From NCBI GenBank assembly GCA_947184155.2, contig CAMXCT020000317.1, forward strand, positions 97,950 to 161,949: a stretch of 64,000 nucleotides of DNA, written 5' to 3'. The notes beneath the pieces are model-generated. The model was not told the DNA's origin. It did not search any database and worked only from the letters and a program-made list of their open reading frames with translations. Shown piece by piece: positions 11,139-22,434 of the stretch. Position 1 is the first letter of the stretch; the number at the start of each line of letters is the position of its first letter. A program made the translations under genes and the position numbers. Origin of the DNA: Cladocopium goreaui. Taxonomy: Eukaryota > Sar > Dinophyceae > Suessiales > Symbiodiniaceae.

Positions 11139-11830
11139 GAGATTCCAAAACACCCTATAACTACGCACACACAACCACACCCAAAGCAGCTTGAAGCCAC
11201 CGTTACACTGCGGCAAAAAAAAACGATAAACCGACCGCAGCCGCACCCGCCGCACAGACGAGGTACCTTTCATCGTCGCCTGCAGCCACTTTACACGGAA
11301 AAACACAAGGTTTCGTGCTCCGGCTTCCTCCCCAAAACAGCGCCCTTGCAACATCATGCAGCCATTCCAATGCGATCTGCAAGCACAGATTCCAAAACAC
11401 CCTATAACTACGCACACACAAGCACACCCAAAGCAGCTTGAAGCCACCGTTACACTGCGGCAAAAAAAAAACGACCAACCGACCGCAGCCGCACCCGCCG
11501 CACAGACGAGGTACCTTTCATCGTCGCCTGCAGCCACTTTACACGGAAAAACACAAGGTTTCGTGCTCCGGCTTCCTCCCCACAACAGAGCCCTTGCAAC
11601 ATCATGCAGCCATTCCAATGCGATCTGCAAGCACAGATTCCAAAACACCCTATAACTACGCACACACAAGCACACCCAAAGCAGCTTGAAGCCACCGTTA
11701 CACTGCGGCAAAAAAAAACGACCAACCGACCGCAGCCGCACCCGCCGCACAGACGAGGTACCTTTCATCGTCGCCTGCAGCCACTTTACACGGAAAAACA
11801 CAAGGTTTCGTGCTCCGGCTTCCTCCCCAA
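11114..11830. repeat. 247-248-bp tandem repeat, about three copies
   Basis: The phrase 'aggtacctttcatcgtcgcc' recurs at 11261, 11509 and 11756. The array shares the module 'gcagcca(c/t)tccaatgcgat' with the preceding 297-bp array, and the two meet at that module (11114-11138). A minus-strand frame of 241 codons crosses the array but only by cycling through repeat units. Confidence 0.95.
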
Positions 11831-12145
11831 CTCACCACTTCCCTTCCTCACCACTCCCCTTCATCATCACTTCCCTTCCTCTCCACTTCCCTTCGTCACC
11901 ACTTCCCTTCCTCACCACTTCCCTTCGTCACCACTCCCCTTCATCATCACTTCCCTTCTTCATCACCACTTCCTCAAGGTCAATTTCATAGCTTCTTATT
12001 CTTTTGTTATGTATTGGTACATTATGTATTGTTATATTATGTATTGTTATATGATCTACCACCCTTCCTCAAGGTCAATTTCATTGCTTCTTATTGGTTT
12101 GTGATGTATTGGTACATTATGTATTGTTACAGGATCTACCACCCT
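11826..12145. repeat. CACTTCCCTTCCTCACCA repeats followed by a 95-bp duplication
   Basis: 11826-11975 is a run of 'cacttcccttc(c/g)tcac' variants. It is followed by two copies of a segment of about 95 bp that begins 'cctcaaggtcaatttca' and ends 'gatctaccaccc'. Confidence 0.9.
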
Positions 12146-12239
12146 TCATCATAGTCAATTGCACCAAGTAAAAAGTCATTCGTAACTCGGAAATTGCTTC
12201 CCAACTTCCTTTGACCATGTTCGAGTCTTGACTGTGAAA

Positions 12240-13003
12240 TCAAAATATCAATGTACAAGTAGGGCCTAGGGCATAGGCGTCCCCAAGTCTGGAAAGCTGT
12301 GCACACCTCATGTTGTCTCCAAAATCCGGGTATCCATTGTGCTTTACAAGGCTCATTGGCAAAGCATCATCGTACTTCCAACAGCATCTTTCATCACATG
12401 TCTTGTCGAAGAATCGACCGATCCAGGTCACACAACTGATCGAGACCGATCCAGTCTGCATGGCGCACAGTTTTACTCTGAATGTCACTGCATCTCGAGC
12501 TAAACTTTCTTGAATTCGCACTGGCTTTGAGATGGCCAGTCTTCAGTAATTGAAGCATTGTGTCTCCATTTTGTTTGCTGAACTCACCATGTCTGGGTCT
12601 GGCATATGCATCAACAAATCTGCGTCCACCTTTCGTTTCGACAGAAAAAGCGCGTCAGAGCGAAGGAACTGTCCTTTCATCTAAAGGCTTCCCATCAGCT
12701 CCTGCACATCAAAAAGCAGCTCCAAATTCAGCCAGTGCGAGGTTCAACGACTCAACGATCCTTGTGAATCCTACAAACACGTGGATATTGCAGATGGGTC
12801 AGCAACAACCTGACTGGGAACGACCACAGATCAGATGATTTTATATCCATGTCAGTGTCCATGGGTTCCTCCCCAGGGTCTGCCTTGCTGCATTTCAGGA
12901 CCTGGAGTAGACGCCTCACGAATGTCCAGTGAAAGGCAGAAGGCAAGCAAGACCAATGTTCACCGAAAAAAATGTGTCCATTCAAGCAAACAACGGAGAG
13001 CAT
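12240..13003 (-). other. Candidate exons of an unidentified minus-strand gene
   Basis: Minus-strand frames at 12240-12519 (with 'TWIGRFFDKTCDERC') and around 12600-12650 read like protein. The second ends at ATG|GTGAGT, a good donor site, after an acidic stretch 'HMPDPDM'. I cannot join them into a domain I recognise. A Lys/Asp-rich frame at 12752-12880 may belong to the same gene. Confidence 0.35.
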
Positions 13004-13199
13004 ATATTAAGTCATAAGGCATTCAGTATAAACCCAAATGGATCCAAATGGCACATTCAGCCCGCTGATACTTGCCCCAGGAATCCGCAACCAACGGACT
13101 GTAGCTGTGGCATGCTGTGGCAAATGAAGGGGCAGCAGTAAGTACGACAAGCCCACCGCCAGCAAACCACAGCCATAAAAAAGAAGAGGCAAACCCAAG

Positions 13200-13385
13200 C
13201 AAACCCGCACTTTGGAGCATGACAATTGATGACGCATTTGTGAAGAAAAGGTCTAGCGGGTCTGGCGGCCAGCGATCTGAGTCGCAGACAATGCTGGAAC
13301 CTGGCCATTGCTGCAATTGCTCGATGAGATCCTTCACAGTGTCTGCCTGCGTCAGCTGGACATCCAAATATCCACTCAAAAAACA
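13200..13385 (-). other. Candidate exon, possibly ubiquitin-like fold
   Basis: A T-rich tract 'cctttgttttttgag' precedes a minus-strand frame that reads 'LDVQLTQADTVKDLI' and continues 'LQQWPGSS'. The spacing of hydrophobic residues and 'TVKDLI' recalls the start of ubiquitin-like domains. The rest of the domain is not seen, so this is only a suggestion. Confidence 0.3.
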
Positions 13386-13453
13386 AAGGAAAAAAACAAT
13401 CTGAATCTGAATCATTCTGAATCTGAACCTTGGAGCATCTTTCCTCAAAAGTA

Positions 13454-14110
13454 TCAAAAGTGCACCTGCGAAGCTTCTGGCATGAACTTTGCATGCTGTC
13501 TGAGCTGAGGCTGCTGAGGCTGCTGAGGCTCAAGAAGCGGTTGTACTTTGGCTCGAGCTGGAGGCAACTGTGCGAACAGCGCAGGTGTTTGCATCGGCTG
13601 TGCCCCTTGCAGTTCTGGAGCCGTGGGCCACAGCTGCAGTTGCTTGGGATGCTGCGCTTGTGGGCCGGGCGTCGCCAAATGTGCTGCTAACGAGGCTGCG
13701 GCCGGGCACTGAGGAGACATTGCATGGTTTCTGGACTCCTGGATATGGATGTGTGGTGGTGGACAAGGCGGTGATTGCGCGATGTGATGCACTCTTGGTG
13801 ATGGCAGGACTTGATGGAGATGGACTTGATGGACTTGATGGACTTGCTCCAGTTGCAAATGCTTTGAAAATTGATTGTGCTGTGAGTGCTGTGCCTCTCT
13901 CAGCAGCCGCTGTAACACATCTGCTGACCGAAGCTCCAGCCACTTGGGCAACGGTGGGGAACACGCACCGGAAGCTCCAGATCTGCTCTCTCTCGCAATG
14001 TCTGGAGCCTTCTGGTTCGAGTTCTTGTCCTCGTAATGGCTGTCTTGCGAGTGCCGGCTATGCTCTGTCTCCGCAGGCTCCTGCTTTGAAACGAACGAAA
14101 CCAGTAGCAA
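13454..14110 (-). other. Gln/Pro/His-rich open frame, possible disordered coding exon
   Basis: A minus-strand frame is open for about 218 codons and is rich in Gln, His, Pro and Ala, with a 'VHQVHQVHLHQ' run caused by a 9-bp repeat (13810-13850). The opposite strand is also open over much of the interval, so openness may reflect composition rather than selection. No domain is recognised. Confidence 0.3.
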
Positions 14111-14529
14111 TGATCCACAAAACCCGCAAGTGTTGGGTATATAATATGTCTGTGAACGATGTATATATGTATACGGTATACTGGGGTATATGTATAGATG
14201 AGAAGAAAATTGATCCGCACTTTCATTTGAGTCATTTCAGCCTAGCAGTGAGGTTTCAATCGAAATGTCCTGCTTGGGGGAGGCTGGAGTCACAGCCAGG
14301 TCTCGAAGCATGTCAGTCGCCTGGTGTTCTCACAGCAGCTATCACCAATCCCACGAAGGACCAAGGAGCTGGAAAGAAAGATTGCGCTTGCCTCTAGAAA
14401 GGATGGCCGACGATCAGCGTCGTCATGGATGCAAAGCCTCGGCGCTCTCCAAAATTCCGGACCATGCAGGACCAGTGCAAAGTGGGACATGTTTTCGGTA
14501 CAAAACACTACAAAGCAGTGTAAAAAGCA

Positions 14530-14880
14530 TTATAAAGCCACATGTTTAGAAAAATCATCCACGGTTTGGTGGTGATAATCTCGAGCCATACCCATCTGTT
14601 GCCCTCGAACATACGACCTCTCCACATAAACATGGCCTTCATCAGCGGCTACCAGGCTACTGTACCAGTCCTCCAAGCGCAGCTGACATGGTGCTTTGAT
14701 ATCTGAGGACCATACAAAGCAAGGGTGGCCATGCTTGCAGCTGTCTGCAGTGGCCACTGAGCACCTGTGAGTATTGAGGACATGGATCAAAGCTGGGGAA
14801 CCACATCGCATGACGCGGATGCTCCAGTTGTTCAGATGCTGGGCTCCACACGTCCGTCTAGACGACTCAGAACTCGGCCT
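14530..14880 (-). other. Candidate exon of unknown function
   Basis: A minus-strand frame reads continuously for about 115 codons, including 'NNWSIRVMRCGSPA' and 'LRLEDWYSSLVAADEG'. The composition is protein-like and it lies downstream of the kinase exons on the same strand, but it does not look like a kinase C-lobe. It could be a C-terminal region of the same gene or a separate gene. Confidence 0.3.
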
Positions 14881-15239
14881 TTCGCCCGGTCCTTTCGTTG
14901 AGTCGCCATGATATTGTTTTTTTGTTGGTTGGAATCTCCTCTGTATATTCTTTTGTCCATGCTGACTGAGAATAGCAAGATCATCTGAAGCTGAGATTAT
15001 TGGGTTCCTTTCTCATTAGTTCTTTTCCACAGGGATCGAAAACCAAACCCTGCCGCTAGACACTCAGTGTCCTCCTTTGGCCGCAGCTCGTCGCTCAAGA
15101 AGACCTAGGTATCTATTGTTTGTACAATGCCATGGAGCACAGTCTAACCTATAGATAGTCTGTGTATAATTCTGCATACACAGTCATACATACATGTGTG
15201 TCATTTATTTATTTGTGTGATATGTTGTACTCATAATAA

Positions 15240-15289
15240 CGTACACACACATATTATATATACATATATACATATACATATACATATAT

Positions 15290-15321
<32 letters not shown>

Positions 15322-15345
15322 GTACATATACATATATATACACAT
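15240..15345. repeat. TACATA microsatellite
   Basis: Run of TACATATA units. Confidence 0.95.
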
Positions 15346-15459
15346 AGCCTAAGTTGTGTTTTGCATTGGGTCTCTTCCAAACGGAAAATGATGTGCGACT
15401 TGCAACATCTTGCAACATCTTGCAACCCTGAATGTGATGAATGTGGCGATTGAGGAAAA

Positions 15460-18267
15460 GGCACAGCTATGGCCATCCTGCGCCAACACAGCTGGTGGTC
15501 TACCCACCAGCAATTCTATGAGGACCTGTCAGTCGCGTAAGGTCTGCCATGGTCTGCCATGGTCCTCTCCGCGGTTAATTCTTGTTTGATTCCTTTAAAG
15601 CTTGGCGGAAGCTGTCACGAGCTGTTAGCTTTCCACAGCCACTGTTCACGCCTGACCAAAAGAGTAGCATTCGCTAGATTCAGATATCACACCAGTCCTG
15701 TCACCATGCATCACTATCACACGGGTCGATGGTCGCTTACGTCCAAGTGGGTGATTTTCGTCCAGGCAAAGCATCGCTGCTGACCGTGACCAGTGGTAAT
15801 CTCCTGGTGTACAAAGGATCAGAGTACCCCAGCGTCCCAGCGACTTGCCTTAGATTCATCTGGCCACTTCCCATCATTTTTTCCGTATACTTCAACCAAT
15901 GCTGCGAATCATGAGATATGTGGTCCACTGAGACTCCAACACTGTGGCCACCTCGTGCTCGTGATGGTGGTTGGCCATGCATGCCAAGCCTGAGCCAGTG
16001 ACCAAGTGACCAAAACCAGTTTCTGGAACTGATCCAAACATCCAAACGTGACGGCAAGCCATCTTGGAGTAGCCCACCAAAATCAGCGATTTTAGCCGTG
16101 CCATCACTGCTGAAGAGGATGTTTTGGCTCTTGATGTCGCCTAGAGATGCGATTGCAGGGTTTGCAGTAAGACATGTGTCAATCAACAGCGAATTCTCTG
16201 GGCAATCAAGGTGCGGTGAAAGATCTTCGGTCGGTGCTTATGTAGGTGAGCAAGACCCCGGCAAACCTGCAACGCAGAATCACCGCGTGTCCACGAAATC
16301 CCAAAGTACAGCCAAACGAAAAGCTGTGCCTCCGTGGCTGTTCTCAGGCGATCCTGCCACTGGTAGGGTTTTTCATCCCGCAGCCTCGCAGGCATAGCTA
16401 AACAGAGCATGCAGAACATCATGCAAAGCATCATGCACTGGGCCTTTGCTATGGCAACTCATTTGGTATTGAAATGGATTGAAATGGTAAACTTCATCCC
16501 AGACTCATGGGTCCTATGGACCACCAGCTCAGTCGCTTCAATGTTTTTCTCGACATGTTTTCGGCCTCGCCTTCGGTACAAGTCACCGCCGTGCAGCATC
16601 TCGTAAACGAGTGCACATCGTCGGTTGATGGGCGCGAAGGGAAATTGGGTCTCTTCGGCAAACCCTAGAAGCATCACCACCTACAACCACTCAAAGCACT
16701 CAAGTGCTCAGGAAATCAGACCCAAATGAACTTCCCCAACTTGTCTTCATACTATGGGCTATAGGGAAAAAAATGTTGAATCAAATGGAATATGTAAGTG
16801 TCTACTGGGTATATTACTGTGACTGGAATGATTTTACTGATTGAATCTTTCAACATCTTCCAACTGCTTATAGAATTACTTTTCCTACTCTTCCGTGCCG
16901 GGTACTGGGCTCCTGGCATTGGGGTGCCGGCAGCGTGACAAGAGTCTCACCTCTTCGTCAAACCCGCCCCGCGCCGGGGCATCCAACACCTGACTCACCG
17001 TCCATGAAGGGAGCACGGCGTGAAAGGAACCCTGCCTTGATTGCAGCTTCGGTGCCCTCACAAAGGGTGGCATAATAGACAGTACCTGGCTATAGATCAA
17101 AACCGTGGTGAACATCTAGCGGCAATAGCTGCCATGTGAATGGATGTTCATCCCATCAAAGATATTCAAAGAATTTTCAAAAGATTTTTAAAGATATCAT
17201 AAAAATTCATAATATAAAATGTCAAATTAGGATTAATCAGCACCGCCCGATGAAGCAACCTCTACTGCCCCCCAAAAAATGGTAATTTAAAAACAGTTGG
17301 TCCCCCTGGATTAATAAGCTCTTTTGCCTGGACCTAATTAATCAACCACCAGTGCTGAAATCTTATTTTCTGATCCAAAATTCTTTATTTCCAATTCTTT
17401 TTGTTTCTCATCATGTCTCATCAATCTCAGAACTCATCATCGTTTCTTGTTCAGTCTTAAAAACTATCACTGCCATCCCATACTGCCACCCCATGCTGCT
17501 CATTGCTTCTTTTTTCTGCTGATGGCCTGCCTCATTGAAATGATTTGTGAATGAGCTTGCCTGATCGCTTATGTGCCTGTCTCATGAAATACCTTTGGCA
17601 TTTCCATTTATCACATTTATGGCACCCACTCTGATGCCTGCATTTGGGGCACATTTCAATTTCATTCAAGCTGATCCTCAAGATCTCATCAAATCCAATG
17701 GAATTCCATTAGATTTTAGCAATCAAATCTCATCAAATCCAATGGAATTCTATGAAAATTTAATTGACATCCATAGGTTCCAAGCCATATCGAAAATTTT
17801 ATGGTTCAGAGGGCGTTTATTTCGGGGGGAAACTAGAAAAGACCTTCCAAGGTCAATCTGACCTTGTGGGGGGGGTGATTAATCCGATGTTGACATATGT
17901 ATATATAATATAATATAATATAATATGCGTAATATAGTGTGATAGCCACTTGCAGCAAGGTGTCACAAGGCGCACCACTTGCTCCAGCACCGAGCTGGCG
18001 AGTTGGCGCGAAGCTCTCTGTAGCCTGGGCACATTTCCGGAGCTGCCGTTGACACAAAAAATGGCACCAAAAGATGGCCAAAATGTCTTTGTTTCATTTG
18101 GCTAAAATGTGCCACTGTTTACCCCCACTTTTTCACCATCGCTGGACAGTATCAGTCCCAGTCCCAGTCCCAGTGCCTGTTGCAGCTCCTGCCATGAGTA
18201 CTCCAAAGCGAGGCCCTCGAGTCCTTCGATGGCACTTTTCGGCTCCTCCAACTCGGCAGACAGATTC
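15460..18267 (-). CDS. Spliced protein kinase gene, receptor-like/TKL-type catalytic domain (partial)
   Basis: Twelve minus-strand exons join in frame: 18177-18267 (start inferred), 17976-18024, 17036-17085, 16918-16989, 16571-16680, 16330-16384, 16215-16266, 16078-16140, 15941-15989, 15804-15848, 15652-15697 and 15525 downward (end unclear). In order they give a lead-in ATESF as in receptor-like kinases, the glycine loop LGAGASG|TVYY, the ATP lysine AAIK, the helix-C glutamate FDEEV, the hinge ALVYEMLHGGDL, the catalytic loop HRDIKSQN, the metal-binding DFG, the activation-segment end GTLGYSDPLY, and ECYSFGQVLIELL. It should phosphorylate Ser/Thr (Tyr possible) in the cytosol or at a membrane. 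Introns are 7 GC-AG, 3 GT-AG and 1 GA-AG, and every acceptor is AG|G. The usual subdomain IX 'SDVYSFG' Asp is Glu here. The final C-lobe helices and the protein's N-terminus are not identified. Confidence 0.93.
17089..17158 (+). mobile_element. Family C short repeat (degenerate copy) at the 3' end of a kinase intron
   Basis: The plus strand reads 'ggctatagatcaaaacc', then 'ggtgaacatc', then 'atagctg' and 'aatggatgttcatccca'. It shares this order of phrases with copies at 22337-22434 and 45834-45937. Read on the gene strand, the element ends '...ctatagccag', which is exactly the acceptor of the 890-nt intron 17086-17975. Confidence 0.7.
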
Positions 18268-18439
18268 CTGCGTGCTGCGGGTTGTGGCGTAACTGCCAAC
18301 CTCCGAATTTGGGATGGCTAAGAAACAATGATTGGTTGAGAAATTGGAGAAACTTGGGATGGTTGACCATGGTTGATGGTTTTGAATATACCACAGTATT
18401 GCAGGCAGTGATTACTTTTGCCGAACTAACTTCATGATG

Positions 18440-18660
18440 TTGTCGCTTCATTTGGGAGGCACATGGAGGCACTCTTCTTGGCTCGCAATTCAAAATGTGG
18501 CTCGCTCCTCAATTCTGCTTTGGTGAGGTCATTCCAGGCACATTGACCGCTTGTCAGTCGTGCCAATGCCTGCGATGCAACCGTGAAAAAGGCTCGTTTT
18601 GGCGCCACCACAAAACTCTGCGCACCTCCCCTAGCTGCTGAAACAGCTGCATGGCAGAAT
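18440..18660 (-). other. Probable upstream exon(s) of the kinase gene
   Basis: A minus-strand frame reads 'SFVVAPKRAFFTVAS', then 'WNDLTKAELRSEPHF' and 'ELRAKK' before stopping. Composition and orientation fit a 5' coding exon of the kinase gene just downstream. Exact borders are unclear and no domain is recognised. Confidence 0.4.
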
Positions 18661-18689
18661 GTGAAGCAAAATACCATGGGCCACGGATT

Positions 18690-20150
18690 TTGAAAGGTAC
18701 GAATGCCATTGGATTTCAGTCATGACTTTGCATCCAATTTTTCTATGGCAAAAAACCTTGGCTGTTCATATAGGGTGCTCCAATTTTTTGGGCTCGGCGT
18801 TTCTCCCGTTTCGCATGGCTGCCATGACTTCGTGCCAAATTTTACTGCGGGGCCTAAAAATCGCACAACTGAGCAGACTCAGCACATCTGCAATCTGATC
18901 TCAGGACAAACTTCACTTGGATCAATATATCAATGGGAATATATAGAGGATCCTAAAATAGAGGTACGTTAGTACCATTTTTGGCCATATTTTGTGGGGA
19001 TATTCCCATTGAATATACTGATCTGGTCTTGCCAGCAGTATAAGGCTTTTTTTCCACATGGGCAACGATTTTCACCAACGCAATCAAGGCACCAGTAAAC
19101 CTGGTACCAAACAAAGTGAATCAGTGCTTGAGATCGGCTGGGCTTCATGGTTCAAGCACACAACAAAATCTGACACACTGAATAACTTGTCACTTTCCAT
19201 GTCTACTCCGACAATAGCTGGGTCACCTGCCTACCAACCGTTGAAGGTCCGTGGTACAGGTTTCTTGGGTGTCCTGCAGCGGTGCTTTCTGGTAAATCCA
19301 ACAGCAACGTTACACAAATGCTGCATTCCTGGTTCCGTGCCCCAACCTCCGAGTTCTTTGCGGAGCTTTCCAAGTTGCAGGAGCCTGCACCAGGGCTACG
19401 GTTGCATCCAGTCCATTTTGATCCTTTTGTCTTTGCTGTGAGACTCTGTAAAATCTTCACTTTTAGAAATCCTTGCAAGCTTGTTTGTGTGTGTGTGTGG
19501 GCGTTTAGTGCTTGAAGTCTGAACCAAAGAAATTCTGACAGAGTAGGTGAACATGTAGGATTCTTTTGAAAGAATGAAGCCAGCACCTCCATGTTAATGG
19601 GCTTCTTGCCCAAGCAGCAAAGGTACAGCCTGTCATTTGCTCGTCTGTGAACAAGCTATCTGGCCCAGAAAGGCAGCGTGCACAGCGGTAATCATGGCAG
19701 TGTCTCTCACAGGACTGGATCCTTGATGCCCGGGTCTTGATAATTCGGCCTCGAGATCGAAATGATCGAAACATAAGACTTGGCTAAGTTAGTAGGCACA
19801 ATGGAAAAAAATGCAACAAATCAAACTTTCAAGAATGGTTACTGTAGTTAACTCCTTTGCTTTCCCTTCCAAATCCTGTGATGAAGTTGCTACACTCAAT
19901 TGCCAAGTGTCACTGCTCAAAGCGAGCTTTCATTTTTCCAATCAAGTCGGTGGTAGATGCCTCAAGCAGGAAGCTGTCCCCAAGTATACAGCATGCCTTG
20001 TTGCAGCATTGAGGCAGCGACTCCTTCAAAATGCTTGGCAACCATGCTTCCTCCCACTTTGAGCTTCATATCTGCAATGCTCATTACCACTTCCTGCAGC
20101 AGAAAACAGGCAGCTTCACCTTTCGTGTAATGCAAGCGATGCCTAGAATT
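18690..20150. other. Unique sequence with unassigned frames
   Basis: Several short minus-strand frames look protein-like, for example 19500-19613 'KPINMEVLASFFQKN', but none reveals a family. No repeats are evident. Confidence 0.4.
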
Positions 20151-20151
20151 C

Positions 20152-20258
20152 ATTCGGGTGTGTCTGAAAATAGGGTACCCATGGGTACCCTATGGTTAAT
20201 CACCATTTCCCTAAATGGCCAGTTGAAGGGTACGCCCCATCTTTAGACAAACCCATTC
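20152..20258. mobile_element. MITE-like element, family B, copy 1
   Basis: The left end 'gggtgtgtctgaaaataggg' and the right end (minus strand) 'gggtttgtctaaagatgggg' are inverted repeats. The element is flanked on both sides by ATTC (20152-20155 and 20255-20258), consistent with a 4-bp target duplication. It has no coding capacity. Relatives lie at 45136-45247 and 46999-47131. Confidence 0.8.
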
Positions 20259-20259
20259 A

Positions 20260-21320
20260 TTCACGTTAATGCATCGATACATCTTCATATCTGCTATTGT
20301 GACCCTTGCATTGAGGAGCTGTCCACAAGTTCTGTGGAACGCCCTTGATCAGCACTGCGCTGTCCTAAGCCATCGAGTGGCTCAGTTGGGGTCAGGACTT
20401 GCAGCTACATTTTCGCTGATCAATGGCCATTTCGGGGTGTAGCCCAGTCTTGGGAACCCCCTAGGTGAATACCCATTGGACAAAATGGGCGGCTGGTTTT
20501 TCTCCATATAACAAGTTACTAGATGTGGTTCAAATGCCATTGTTTGTGCCCTTATTGAAAAGCAGGGTAAACTACTGCTGAGCAATCGCGACCTTGAAAG
20601 GCTCTACATAAAGCACCTATCTAAGGACTCAAAAACTGCATCGATTGAAAAGAGTGTTCATGAACTCGACAGTTCTCTGTGTCTCGATCCGATCAAAGCA
20701 GTCGTTTTTCACAGGACAGTATCATTAGCTGTATAGCTGAGATGTCTTTGACCTCATCTTTACACTGCCAATCATATATGATATATATGTACATGCGAAC
20801 GTCATGGACCTACGTGGTCCAACAAGAGCTCCGCGGATACAACTGCTACTTTGCTCAGGCTGAACTGTTCTCAACCATTTCTCCTTCGGGATGTCTTCCG
20901 TTTCTTCTTGCCTTGAGAGCTCTTCTTGTTCTTGAAGCTGCCTTAGTATCAGGATTTGGGAAGACATTCAAGTCCTGGCACAATGCAAATATTCGAAGTA
21001 TCTTTTAGCCCGGCAGCTCTTTTCTTCAAAGCCTTTCACATTGACAAGAGGAAGAAGACGATACTCCACCTCGTGGGGCTGCAAAGGCTTCGAAGACCCT
21101 TGTTATTTCAATGCGATTTTGCGACCCGCCTCGACTAGATCTGCTTGATTCTTCAAAACCTGCAGTGAAAGTCTCCGGTTTCAGTCTCAACGCCAAAAAT
21201 GGAATCCCATCTGTGAGACTTTTTGCTACCGCCCCCCGTAACGCAGTCAGTGAATTTGCTGATTTGTTTAGACTTCAACAAGTTTCGCGCGCAATCATGT
21301 CTGCATCCACACACGTCTTC
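20260..21320. other. Unique sequence, no gene supported
   Basis: Mixed-composition DNA. A forward frame (20679-21008) and a few minus frames are open but carry no motif I recognise. Confidence 0.4.
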
Positions 21321-21329
21321 TTCACATGA

Positions 21330-21570
21330 TTTCACGTACCTTCGGGTGTGGTGGGGGGGTGGGGGGGGACCTGGTAACATCTCTGTGCACTTGCTCACAT
21401 TGTTGACGCTACGGCCGACACGTCTCTCACATACCTTCGGGTGGGGTGGGGGGGGACTGGTAACGTCTCTGTGCACTTGCTCACATTGTTGATGCTACGG
21501 TTGACACGTCTCTCACATACCTTCGGGTGGGGTGGGGGGGACTGGTAACGTCTCTGTGCACTTGCTCACA
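21330..21570. repeat. 86-95-bp tandem repeat with poly-G blocks, three copies
   Basis: The phrase 'accttcgggt' recurs at 21338, 21433 and 21519. Each unit has a long G-run (for example 'ggtggggtgggggggg') followed by 'gtctctgtgcacttgctcac'. The plus-strand G-runs could form quadruplex DNA. Confidence 0.93.
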
Positions 21571-21906
21571 TTTTTTTGTGATTGTTCAGACTTTGGACAA
21601 GTGTTGGGATTACTCTAAAGATTTCATTCCACACACCGTCCATACAAAGATTGCGAAGAACAAATTTTTGAATGTTGAGATCTGGAACTATGTCTACCAA
21701 TGGCAATGGCGATACAATCATCGCCATGCCTTGTAACAAATGGTTCCCAAAGTTCTCAAAGCACTTTGCAAATGAAACGTTGCACTTGCAAGTGACACAG
21801 GTAAAAAAGGCCGAGTCCGCTACGGGCGGCGGTACCTTGTTTATGGTTTCAGGGATCTTCAGGGTACATGTTTCACGATTTTCACCTTCGTTGCCAAGAG
21901 GCTTGA

Positions 21907-22040
21907 CCCAGATCCTTGTACGCCTGTGGAGCTTCATCCCGCACTGCAGGGTGTGTATCACAAACGATGCCCTTCATCGACGCTTCAAATGCTTCCTGTG
22001 CGATGACCTTCTTGGCAGCCGTGCGGGACATGGTCCTCCG
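21907..22040 (-). CDS. rtcB: Isolated exon resembling the C-terminal region of RtcB RNA ligase
   Basis: The minus-strand frame from 22040 reads RRTMSRTAAKKVIAQ and continues to 'GIVCDTHPAVRDEAP' and 'QAYKDLG'. In the RtcB family the catalytic HGAGR motif is followed closely by M-S-R-x-x-A, and later by D-E-x-P-x-A-Y-K-D, which this exon matches well. A G|GTCAAG donor follows near 21907. The main RtcB exons lie at 29.8-34.7 kb on the same strand in the correct order, so this may be the same gene across an intron of nearly 8 kb. It may instead be a displaced duplicate. The exon with HGAGR itself was not found. Confidence 0.65.
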
Positions 22041-22269
22041 CTTTCACAATTGTCTGGTCGCCCACAAACCCCAAGCTGCTCAAGTCGGATCATCATCCCA
22101 ATTCTGGGGCAGTAAACAAGTGGGTTTAAAATGGTTTAAAAAAACACCTCAAACAATGGGTAGAATGAGCCCTCTCCTGCCAGCTCCATGCGAGCAGCTC
22201 TGCCAGGAGCCTGCTCAAATCCAAGGCAGCGGAAAAATCATGGGTACCTGGTCTCCAATTGGAAGACAT

Positions 22270-22334
22270 TCCATTATTGTAATATACAGTATAATATGTA
22301 TGTATGTATGTATGTATGTATATATATATATGGG
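22270..22334. repeat. GTAT/TA microsatellite
   Basis: Short (GTAT)n and (TA)n tract directly next to a family C element. Confidence 0.9.
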
Positions 22335-22336
22335 GA

Positions 22337-22434
22337 TGGGTCAAAACCCTGGTACCTAGTGAACCCCAAAATAGCTGGTAAATGGATGTTCATCCCACTA
22401 AAAATTGTATTAATAGGTATTGATCCATACCCAT
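22337..22434 (+). mobile_element. Family C short inverted-repeat element
   Basis: The element begins 'atgggtcaaaaccctggta' and ends 'attgatccatacccat'; the ends are imperfect inverted repeats. The interior shares 'aaaatagctgg' and 'atggatgttcatccca' with the copies at 45834-45937 and 17089-17158. A partial copy lies near 55238-55295 and a lone end near 56995-57015. Confidence 0.8.

Noticed and set aside
11076..11801. 241-codon reverse frame
   Set aside because: Cycles through the 247-bp repeat units; no independent evidence of coding.
13570..14397. 275-codon forward frame
   Set aside because: Overlaps a minus-strand frame of similar openness, includes a TATA-like tract and has no motif; no basis to prefer it.
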